DNA of 64,000 nt from contig NZ_JH414504.1 in NCBI RefSeq assembly GCF_000238075.1, positions 786,504 through 850,503 on the forward strand, given 5' to 3'. This document shows positions 55,810 to 64,000 of the stretch, piece after piece. The notes under the pieces were generated by a model, which searched no databases, was not told the DNA's origin, and saw nothing but the letters and a program-made list of their open reading frames with translations. Source of the stretch: Oribacterium asaccharolyticum ACB7. Its GTDB lineage: Bacteria; Bacillota; Clostridia; Lachnospirales; Lachnospiraceae. Position numbers and translations under genes: made by a program. Numbering within the stretch: the first letter of the stretch is position 1; each line of letters opens with the position of its first letter.

Positions 55810-57735
55810 TTATTTATGATTCAGCTCCGGGCCGGCTACTCGCTCCGCCTCACCCGCAACTCTCTTCGTCATCTTCACCTTATCAAAGTACTGAATCAAT
55901 GCTTTAGCGCACTTTCTGCTCGTTCCAAACTGATCCTTCAAGGTCGCAATACCGAGTACCTCATTTTCCGAAAAATAGCTCTTAAGATAGTCTTCCACCT
56001 TATCCAGATTTTCCTTTAAGATTAGAAGCTCAGGATCCTCTCCGACCTTTACAAGCCGCCCTTCCACTACCAGATTTTGCAGAATATCGAGGAAGTCTTC
56101 TTCCTTCACTTTCTTTCGGTCGAGCTCTTCCACACGAGGAAGCATAAATCCGGCTTCGGAAAGCTGGGACAAGATATTTGTTTCCATTCTTTGGTAGGCT
56201 TCGTCCTTGAAATCCGTTCTGTCATTGAGGAGCAGGTATTCTCCTTCCAAACGCACTCCGGAAATAAAGGGCATGCAGGCATCAAAGAGGTTTTGCTTGC
56301 TGTTCTTTAAGAGCTTTTCGCGCATCTCCGCCTTCGGAATGCCGATTCGATAGGGGTGCTTTTTATAAAAAGCTTCCAGTACATGCTCCATTTCCGTACC
56401 GAGGATATACGCATTTTCCCTATGCAGAAAATAGCGTTCCTTCTGCACAAGAACAGGGAAAACACGCTCTTCCCGAATCAAATTTTCCATGGCGGGCTCG
56501 ATTTCTTCCTTCGAGTGAGAAATTCGTTTCGCAAGGCTCGGAATCGTATACAGCGTCTCGAGCTCTTCTCGAAGAAGAGTCTCCAGTACATCCTCTAAGG
56601 AGCCCTTATCCTTACTTAAAAGCTCCTGAATGGCATCGTCCGAGAAGCGCTTCTTCTTTCTGGCATTGGGTTCGAGCACCACGCCGCCTCCGATGGTTTC
56701 CACCGGACTGTAAAAGCGGAGAATAAAACGGTCGCCCCGCTTAAATACCGTTTCCTCTTCTAAAATAAACTCACAAAGCCCCTCTTCTCCGGGACCGATT
56801 TCTTCCTTATCAAGAAGCACCACGCGACAAAGCACTTCCTTTGTCCCGGACAGGAAATGCAGTCTTTCTCTATTTTTCAGACTTCTCTTCGTATCCGGAA
56901 GCATGGTCACTTTTCCGTCCATAAGGGTGGAATTCTCCATACTGTTTTCCGCAGAAATAACGGAGCCCTTATGGAGCTCTTCCTTCTTTACACCGGTTAA
57001 ATTCAGCGCCACACGCTGTCCGGCTTCCGCAATTTCGGAGTCCTGCTCATGCACCTGAATGTTTCGAATCCGCGCTTTCAGTCCTTCCGGATAGATCTCC
57101 AGTGCATCTCCCTTATGAAGCGTTCCGGAAATAAGCGTACCGGTAATAATGGTTCCAAAGCCCTGCAGGCTGAACACACGGTCAATCGGAAGACGCGGAA
57201 TTCCCTTGGTATCTCTTTCCGGAAGCGCCTTTACCATCGCAGAAATTGCCTTTTTGCAATCCTCTATTCCCTCCCCTGTAACGGAAGAAACACGAACCAC
57301 AGGGGCATTTTCCAAAATGCTCCCTTTCAGCTCTTTCCTAATATCCTCTTCCATCATAGAAATCCATTCCGGATCCACGGTATCGCACTTTGTCAGCACC
57401 AAGATACATTTTTCAATGCCGAGAAGCTCCAGAATATCCAGATGTTCTCTTGTCTGCGGCATAATGCCTTCATCGGCTGCCACAACCATAAGCACCATGT
57501 CCATCCCCACCACACCGGAAACCATTTGCTGGATAAACTTTTCATGCCCGGGAACATCAATGATACCGCAGCGAAGTCCACTCTCTAAATCGAACCAGGT
57601 AAAGCCGAGTTCGATTGTGATTCCTCTATCCTGTTCCTCTTTTAAACGGTCTGTGTTTCTTCCGGTAAGCGCCCGTATCAGTGTCGTTTTTCCGTGATCG
57701 ATGTGTCCTGCCGTACCGATGATAATGTGTTTCAC
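55810..57735 (-). CDS. selB: Selenocysteine-specific translation elongation factor SelB
   Basis: GTPase that delivers Sec-tRNA to UGA codons with a SECIS. The 641-residue protein has the G1 motif GTAGHIDHGKTTLIRA (about 6-21), DVPGHEKFI (G3) and LTKCDTVD (G4), two beta-barrels, and C-terminal winged-helix domains that bind the SECIS. It is required to read the UGA codons in grdA and grdB. Its ATG overlaps the selA stop by four bases. The P-loop and domain layout separate it from EF-Tu. Confidence 0.97.
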   Translation of the reverse strand: MKHIIIGTAGHIDHGKTTLIRALTGRNTDRLKEEQDRGITIELGFTWFDLESGLRCGIIDVPGHEKFIQQMVSGVVGMDMVLMVVAADEGIMPQTREHLDILELLGIEKCILVLTKCDTVDPEWISMMEEDIRKELKGSILENAPVVRVSSVTGEGIEDCKKAISAMVKALPERDTKGIPRLPIDRVFSLQGFGTIITGTLISGTLHKGDALEIYPEGLKARIRNIQVHEQDSEIAEAGQRVALNLTGVKKEELHKGSVISAENSMENSTLMDGKVTMLPDTKRSLKNRERLHFLSGTKEVLCRVVLLDKEEIGPGEEGLCEFILEEETVFKRGDRFILRFYSPVETIGGGVVLEPNARKKKRFSDDAIQELLSKDKGSLEDVLETLLREELETLYTIPSLAKRISHSKEEIEPAMENLIREERVFPVLVQKERYFLHRENAYILGTEMEHVLEAFYKKHPYRIGIPKAEMREKLLKNSKQNLFDACMPFISGVRLEGEYLLLNDRTDFKDEAYQRMETNILSQLSEAGFMLPRVEELDRKKVKEEDFLDILQNLVVEGRLVKVGEDPELLILKENLDKVEDYLKSYFSENEVLGIATLKDQFGTSRKCAKALIQYFDKVKMTKRVAGEAERVAGPELNHK

Positions 57736-59150
57736 TCTAAAGCCTCCTGAAAACTCTCTACTACTCTCTCTAATTCTTCTTCCCGAATCGTACGAAGATC
57801 AATCCAGAAATCATCCTCCATAACTCTCCCAATTAAGGGCTCTTTGGTAAAATGCAGTCGCTTCTCCAACTCCGAAACAGAAATCTGCCTCGGGTGAAAA
57901 CAAAGAGCGTAGCTCTCCATAAAGGTATCCGGAAGAGAGCCTCCCCCAACCTGGGACTCGCAGGGCCGAATTGAGCATTCTCCCTGAATATGATTTTTCC
58001 TAAATAAATCATAAAGTCTCTCCGCCCTTTCCTTTATGGAAGGCGCCGTCTCGGAAAGCATTTTCAAAACCGGAATACGCTCTTCAATCCCCTCCATATG
58101 CAGGTACTCTCGAAGCGTCATGGAAAGTGCCGCTACGGTAAACTTATCAATGCGAAGAGCTCTTGTCAGCGGATTCTTCTTCATGGCATCGATATACTTT
58201 TTCTTGCCGATGATAATACCGGCCTGCGGTCCGCCAAGGAGCTTATCTCCGCTAAAGCAGACAACGTCCACTCCGGACTCGATTGCCTCCTGCACCATCG
58301 GCTCATGTCGAATCCCGTACTTTTCCAGCGGTAGAAGGACGCCCGAACCCAGGTCTTCAATAATCGGGATATTGTGCTCTAGGGAAAGAGCCTTTAAGTC
58401 CTTTGCCTCTACCGACTCGGTGAATCCCATGATGCGGTAGTTACTGGTATGCACTTTTAAAAAGGCCTTCGTATTTTCCGTAATTGCCTCTTGATAATCG
58501 GACAAATGGGTCTTATTCGTCGTTCCAATCTCCACCATCTCCGCATCGGACTGCGCGCAGACGTCGGGAATCCGGAACTTCCCCCCTATTTCAATTAACT
58601 CTCCACGGGAGACAATAACTTCCCCGCCCTTTGCCAGAGTGGAAAGAATAAGCAGCACGGAAGACGCATTGTTATTGACCACCATAGCATCCTCCGCCCC
58701 GGTGATTTTACAAAGCATCTCTTTCATATGAGAATAGCGCTCGCCTCTCTTTCCCTCTTCCAAGTTATACTCGAGGTTCGAATAGGAAGAAAGCAGCGTC
58801 GCAAGCTCGGTAGAAATCTTGTGGCTTAGCGGTGCTCTTCCGAGATTCGTATGTAAAATGGTGCCGGTTCCGTTTAAAAGAGGGCGAAGCTTTAAATCTA
58901 AGCCCTCTTCTACCCTCTCCATTACAAGATCCTCAATCCGCTCTATTTTCTTTAAAATACGGTCTTCAAAGCCGTCTATCCCCTCCGACTCCGGATAGGC
59001 CTTAATCTCCTCTCGGATTTCTTCCACGACCTCTCGCACCTGATCTGTTACATAAGATAAGCCGTAATCCTGAATTAGAGAAAGAATTTCCTCCCGCTCT
59101 AAAAGTAAGTCCACCTTGGGGATGCTTCTGAATAAATTGTTCTTGTCCAT
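57732..59150 (-). CDS. selA: L-seryl-tRNA(Sec) selenium transferase
   Basis: PLP enzyme that converts Ser-tRNA(Sec) to Sec-tRNA(Sec) with selenophosphate. The 472-residue protein has LNGTGTILHTNLGRAPLS, the Gly-rich ENTKAFLKVHTSNYRIMGF segment and the PLP lysine in CFSGDKLLGGPQAG (about 297-310). It is first in selA-selB. selD (selenophosphate synthetase) and the Sec tRNA gene are not in this window, so they must be elsewhere. Confidence 0.97.
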   Translation of the reverse strand: MDKNNLFRSIPKVDLLLEREEILSLIQDYGLSYVTDQVREVVEEIREEIKAYPESEGIDGFEDRILKKIERIEDLVMERVEEGLDLKLRPLLNGTGTILHTNLGRAPLSHKISTELATLLSSYSNLEYNLEEGKRGERYSHMKEMLCKITGAEDAMVVNNNASSVLLILSTLAKGGEVIVSRGELIEIGGKFRIPDVCAQSDAEMVEIGTTNKTHLSDYQEAITENTKAFLKVHTSNYRIMGFTESVEAKDLKALSLEHNIPIIEDLGSGVLLPLEKYGIRHEPMVQEAIESGVDVVCFSGDKLLGGPQAGIIIGKKKYIDAMKKNPLTRALRIDKFTVAALSMTLREYLHMEGIEERIPVLKMLSETAPSIKERAERLYDLFRKNHIQGECSIRPCESQVGGGSLPDTFMESYALCFHPRQISVSELEKRLHFTKEPLIGRVMEDDFWIDLRTIREEELERVVESFQEALE

Positions 59151-59221
59151 ATACCGCTCTTTTCTATTATGATGATGGGGAAAATGAGAAACCGTGTACA
59201 GTTATGCATCATACTCGCAAT

Positions 59222-59256
59222 AAACGAGAAATAGCATGCTCCACAAAGAATGCCCG
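59222..59256. repeat. REP-like family 1 copy (degenerate)
   Basis: AAACGAGAAATAGCATGCTCCACAAAGAATGC keeps the ACGAGA.ATAGC and GC.C arms only partly. It lies in the selA leader. Confidence 0.4.
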
Positions 59257-59298
59257 TCCGGAATAAAAATCCAAGGACTTTAATTGCTCTATTATAGC

Positions 59299-59341
59299 AA
59301 AAAAGAAGAGAGGGAAAAAGTAGGACTTTCCCCCTCTTCCT
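59299..59341 (-). terminator. Terminator of the second ABC exporter gene
   Basis: GAAGAGGG-GAAAG against CTTTTTCCCTCTCTTC-type stem, followed on the minus strand by TTTTTTG. Confidence 0.85.
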
Positions 59342-59366
59342 ATTATAAAATTCCTATGCTGTATTC

Positions 59367-61190
59367 TTATTCCGCCTCCACATGATACAAGGCATAGAAA
59401 TAGCCCTTTTTCTCCAATAGCTCCGTAAAGTTCCCTTCTTCCTCGACTTTTCCGTTCTTTAATACGCATATTCTATCCACACGGCTTAAAATCCGGCTAT
59501 CTAGATCATGGAGAACCAGAATTTCCGTTGTATTTTCAATGTTTAGCAAGGTATCCAAGACCAGATAACTATTTTCCTTGTCCAAAGACGCGGTGATTTC
59601 GTCCGCAAGTAAAATGGGAGTTTTTCGCAGCAAGCTTCGCGCAATACTGATTCTCTGCCTCTCTCCGCCGGACAAGGCTGCCCCGTTTTCTCCACATAGA
59701 TAGTCTAAGCCCTTTTCCTTTACGAGATTCCGAAGTCCTGCCCGCTCTATCACGGACTGCAGCTCCTCTTCCCGGTAAGTCTGAAAAAGGCTAATATTCT
59801 CTCGAATCGTGCCGTCAAAGATAAAGACCTCCTGCTGAATGTAGGAGATTTCCTTGAAAAGCCTGTCTTCTCCCAAATCCATAGTGTCCTGCCCGCCAAC
59901 GCGTATTGTCCCGGACTGTGCTCTTTCCATGCTCATAAGGATTTTCAAAATGGTGGACTTTCCGCTTCCGGAAGTCCCGAGAAGAACCACCTTCTCTCCT
60001 TCTTTTACCCGCAAGTTTAACTCTTTCAGAACTTCTTTTCCCTCCGAATAGGAGAAGCAAATCTGATTAAAGAGAATCTCTCCGCGAAGGGAAGGCAGTG
60101 CTTCCGCCATCCCTGATTGCTCTTCTATAGCAATTTTATCCTCTATTCTGTCCTTATGCTCGGTTATGCTTTGATGCTCGATGAATTCCTGTTTCTCTAG
60201 GGCCTTATTGTTCCCCACAACATTTTGTAACTCTTCCTCCCTCTTTATTGTATCCCAAAACTTATCCGTAAGCCTGTACGCGGCCTTCGCTTCCGTAAGC
60301 ATGGAAGGAAGAGAACTTAAAGGATCAATCAGATAATGAATCAGCTGTGAGAAGGCAATGACCGTTCCGATGGAAATGCTATGCCTGGTAAAGGCGATAT
60401 AAGCAGATAGAAAGAGGATGGAAAGCCTTGTGACATAACCGGAAATGGCCGCAAAGTAATTTACCTTTTCGACGCACCTTTCCCGTTTCAACATCGTCTC
60501 TTCCGTTTTTTCGTTTACCGCGCCATGCAATTTTGAAAAGATGGCTTCCACCTTATAGCTTTTGATAATTGTAAAACCGATGGAAAAGTCTTTTAAAAAA
60601 GCAAGATACTCCGCATTCTTCGTCGATAAACGTTCCTCCAGCTCTCCCATATTTTTTCCGGAATACAGCGCCGCAAAAAAAGGAATGAGAGAAAGAACGC
60701 AGGACATGCAGGCCAAAAAGACATTGTAACGAAGCATCACGATAATCGCGCCGATACCACAGAAAATAATCTGCGTGATAATCGGAATCTGATCCAGAAA
60801 CTGCTCTTTTATCTTCATGAGGTCATTACTTAATGCGGAAAGATACACTGAACTGTTCGAAGCATAAAAATCCGCAACCTTCTTTTTCAATAAATAATCG
60901 CAGGCAAAGTTCCGGTACTGTAAGACCGCCCTGGTACTGAATTTTGTTCTAAAAAAATACGTCGCCACGGCGGAAAAGAACTCCATCAAAAAAATACCGG
61001 CAGTAAGAAGAATAATTCCCTTTAAAGAATATTCCCTACTTCCCGATAAGTAATCAATCAGAATCTGAAAAAGCTGCGGTACCGAAAGAATCGCCAAAGA
61101 TAAAACACTGGTTCCAAGCACCGCCATAAACAAATTCAAGCTATTATTTCTAAAAAAATTCCGGCTCAGCGGATTGCATTTGAACATCAC
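59367..61190 (-). CDS. ABC exporter (fused permease-ATPase), intact
   Basis: A 607-residue half-transporter. The six-helix permease (about 1-320) is followed by a 40-residue charged linker (about 330-375) and an ATPase with Walker A LGTSGSGKSTILKI, Q-loop SYIQQEVFIFDG, signature LSGGERQRIS and Walker B PILLADEITASLD. The Walker B has ADE instead of the usual MDE. It would act as a homo- or heterodimer that exports a peptide, lipid or drug; the substrate is unknown. It is a paralogue of the frameshifted exporter at 37612-39320 and lies between selA and the ATPase operon with its own terminator. Confidence 0.93.
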   Translation of the reverse strand: MMFKCNPLSRNFFRNNSLNLFMAVLGTSVLSLAILSVPQLFQILIDYLSGSREYSLKGIILLTAGIFLMEFFSAVATYFFRTKFSTRAVLQYRNFACDYLLKKKVADFYASNSSVYLSALSNDLMKIKEQFLDQIPIITQIIFCGIGAIIVMLRYNVFLACMSCVLSLIPFFAALYSGKNMGELEERLSTKNAEYLAFLKDFSIGFTIIKSYKVEAIFSKLHGAVNEKTEETMLKRERCVEKVNYFAAISGYVTRLSILFLSAYIAFTRHSISIGTVIAFSQLIHYLIDPLSSLPSMLTEAKAAYRLTDKFWDTIKREEELQNVVGNNKALEKQEFIEHQSITEHKDRIEDKIAIEEQSGMAEALPSLRGEILFNQICFSYSEGKEVLKELNLRVKEGEKVVLLGTSGSGKSTILKILMSMERAQSGTIRVGGQDTMDLGEDRLFKEISYIQQEVFIFDGTIRENISLFQTYREEELQSVIERAGLRNLVKEKGLDYLCGENGAALSGGERQRISIARSLLRKTPILLADEITASLDKENSYLVLDTLLNIENTTEILVLHDLDSRILSRVDRICVLKNGKVEEEGNFTELLEKKGYFYALYHVEAE

Positions 61191-61264
61191 AGAAGCTACC
61201 TTTCGTTGTTCTACAATTTCAGCATTAACACGCTTCTAGTCTATCACACTATGGAGAATTACAC

Positions 61265-61327
61265 AAAAAAACTGTGAGGTAGAAATCCTTCTGCACAATT
61301 TCGTGAATCAATCTTACCTCACAGTTC
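61265..61327 (-). terminator. Terminator of the atp operon
   Basis: AACTGTGAGGTA/TACCTCACAGTT 12-bp perfect stem with a long loop, followed on the minus strand by TTTTTTTG. It begins just after the atpC stop codon. Confidence 0.8.
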
Positions 61328-61333
61328 TTTATT

Positions 61334-61735
61334 TTATTTCTCTGCTGTTTGTAAACGAATCAAAGCTCTATAAAGCTTAGCCTGTGCACGAACCCTCGCT
61401 TCTTCGGATTTCTCCTCCTCGATGCGCTTTTCGGCTTTTGCTTTAGCACGCTGTGCACGCTCCACATCGATTTCATCACTCCACTCGAAGGTGGTCGGAA
61501 TCAATCTGCAGTGGTTGTCCATCATGGAAAGCATACCGCCGATGCAGGCGCCCTTTTTCTCGGTACCGTCCGGAAGAATGACCTTGGCCGTTCCCATCCC
61601 CACTGCGGTGCAGTAGTTAATGTGGTGTGCCATAATAGCCAAATCTCCGGTGATACTGCGAAGGCTCAGTCTCTCCACTTCTCCCTTGAACTTTTCTCCG
61701 TCCATAGAAACAATCTCTAACGGGAACATTGCCAT
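61334..61735 (-). CDS. atpC: ATP synthase F1 epsilon subunit
   Basis: The 133-residue regulatory subunit of F1. The N-terminal beta-sandwich (FPLEIVSMDGEKFKGEVERLSL, GDLAIMAHHI) is followed by two C-terminal helices (ERAQRAKAKAEKRIEE and the RLQTAEK end). It is last in the operon, 12 bases after the atpD stop. Confidence 0.96.
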   Translation of the reverse strand: MAMFPLEIVSMDGEKFKGEVERLSLRSITGDLAIMAHHINYCTAVGMGTAKVILPDGTEKKGACIGGMLSMMDNHCRLIPTTFEWSDEIDVERAQRAKAKAEKRIEEEKSEEARVRAQAKLYRALIRLQTAEK

Positions 61736-61747
61736 AAGCGTCCCTCC

Positions 61748-63157
<1,410 letters not shown>

Positions 63158-63162
63158 CTATC

Positions 63163-64000
63163 CTATAACTCTTCCGCACCGGCAACAATTTCCGTAATTT
63201 CCTGGGTAATGCTTGCCTGTCTGGCTCTGTTATAGAACAGACTCAATTTATCAATCATCTCTCCGGCATTGTCCGTAGCCGCTTCCATTGCAGTTCTTCT
63301 TGCCGCAAGCTCGCTGGCAACAGAAGTGCAAACACCGCTAAAGACGAGTCCGGCAAGATACTCCGGCACTATCGCATTAAAAACATCCTCTCCACTCGGT
63401 TCATAAAGAATCAAGTTTCGGATTGCCTTCGCCTCTTCTTCACTCTCCTCTTTCAGGGCTGAAAGGGGCAGGAGGGAAAGGCTTCCTACCTTCTGGCTCA
63501 TCATGGAAATAAAGTCTGTATATAAAAGAACAATATGTCCGAATTCCCCTTCACGGTAGGCTTTACAGAGTTCTTTTCCTATGGCATAGGCATCGGAGAC
63601 ATTTAAATCTCCTACCAAACTATAGTTTTCATTCACAATGCTGTAGTGTTTCTGTCTTCCATACTCAAGGGCTTTCTTTCCTAAGGGAAATAAAGAAAAA
63701 TCCTTTCCCTTTACCTCTTCCTCCAAGGCACGGAAGAGGTTTGCATTGTAGCCTCCCGCCATACCGCGGTCTCCGGCAATCAGCACATAGCACCATTTTT
63801 CCGATGTATTACTCTTCACATAGGGAGAGGAAAAATCGGTGTTGCCATTTGCGATTTCCGACAAGGTTTTCTTCAAGGTCTGAAAGTAAGGCTTCGTATT
63901 CTCAGCCTTCTCCTTCGCTCTTCTTAATTTGGAAGAAGCTACGAGTTCCATCGCCTTGGTAATCTGCATTGTGTTCTGAATGCTTTTAATACGGAGTTTC
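63163..64000 (-). CDS. atpG: ATP synthase F1 gamma subunit (5' end outside the window)
   Basis: The frame stays open to the window edge. Beyond the first internal ATG it reads K-L-R-I-K-S-I-Q-N-T before MQITKAMELVASSKLRRA, matching the family N-terminus (IKRRIKSIKNTRQITKAMELVA). So the true start lies a few codons past 64000. The C-terminal half ends NRARQASITQEITEIVAGAEEL, the conserved helix that rotates within the alpha3-beta3 ring. Upstream genes (atpA and earlier) are expected to the right. Confidence 0.96.
   Translation of the reverse strand, partial: KLRIKSIQNTMQITKAMELVASSKLRRAKEKAENTKPYFQTLKKTLSEIANGNTDFSSPYVKSNTSEKWCYVLIAGDRGMAGGYNANLFRALEEEVKGKDFSLFPLGKKALEYGRQKHYSIVNENYSLVGDLNVSDAYAIGKELCKAYREGEFGHIVLLYTDFISMMSQKVGSLSLLPLSALKEESEEEAKAIRNLILYEPSGEDVFNAIVPEYLAGLVFSGVCTSVASELAARRTAMEAATDNAGEMIDKLSLFYNRARQASITQEITEIVAGAEEL

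Noticed and set aside
59151..59366. Selenocysteine tRNA near selA
   Set aside because: No sequence able to form a long acceptor stem with a UCA anticodon and CCA-like end was seen; the gap holds a degenerate repeat and a terminator.

Overview
This 64 kb window looks like a chromosomal segment from a low-to-mid GC, anaerobic Firmicute of the Lachnospiraceae/Clostridiales type. The reasons are the hrcA-grpE-dnaK-dnaJ order with a CIRCE operator, the selenium-dependent glycine reductase (Stickland) genes, a FctA/Cna-type surface protein with a C-terminal VLGA-type sorting tail, an ECF vitamin transporter component and AAGGAG-type ribosome binding sites. Oribacterium or a close relative is a guess from the overall flavour, not something the sequence proves. 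No rRNA, tRNA, CRISPR array, prophage or transposase gene was recognised.

Layout. 1-2.6 kb: the start of a gene running off the left edge, then ATP-type PEP carboxykinase (pckA) flanked on both sides by copies of a hairpin-rich interspersed repeat. 2.65-9.83 kb: a frameshifted small membrane/HIID-like protein gene and a 6.5 kb gene for a giant cell-wall protein. 10.2-12.5 kb: a chemoreceptor, followed by a third, composite copy of the repeat. 13-18.2 kb: heat-shock operon hrcA-grpE-dnaK-dnaJ. 18.2-31.5 kb: housekeeping genes (mtaB, an HPr-like protein, thiI, a flavin reductase, prmA, a cysteine desulfurase, rsmE, metY, an ECF S component, glyA, recJ). 31.7-43.1 kb: mixed accessory genes (CPBP protease, HerA-like ATPase, orphan shortened Phd antitoxin, Rrf2 regulator, glycosyltransferase, SDR, a frameshifted ABC exporter, ZIP transporter, DAACS symporter plus GNAT, a class I glutamine amidotransferase). 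43.2-59.2 kb: the glycine reductase island. 59.3-61.2 kb: a second ABC exporter. 61.3-64 kb: the end of the F1F0 ATPase operon (atpG partial, atpD, atpC).

The glycine reductase island is the most coherent system. A glycine riboswitch with an attenuator controls grdX-grdE-grdB. A second transcript carries trxB-trxA-grdA, then grdC-grdD, then a YkvI-type transporter. An AGCS sodium/glycine-alanine symporter lies upstream, and selA-selB lie 3-4 kb further on. Two in-frame UGA codons (grdA codon 44, grdB near codon 350) must be read as selenocysteine; standard gene callers truncate both genes. Together the genes take up glycine, reduce it to acetyl phosphate with electrons from NADPH via TrxB/TrxA, and make the selenoproteins needed for this. 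selD and tRNA-Sec are not in the window. The nearby F1 ATPase and glyA fit an amino-acid-fermenting lifestyle but are not specific to it.

The best candidate for something undescribed is the interspersed repeat near 0.2, 2.3 and 12.7 kb. It has long terminal inverted arms whose sequences differ between copies while pairing is preserved, a string of internal hairpins, and a removable internal module. Two smaller dispersed palindromic families also occupy many intergenic gaps.
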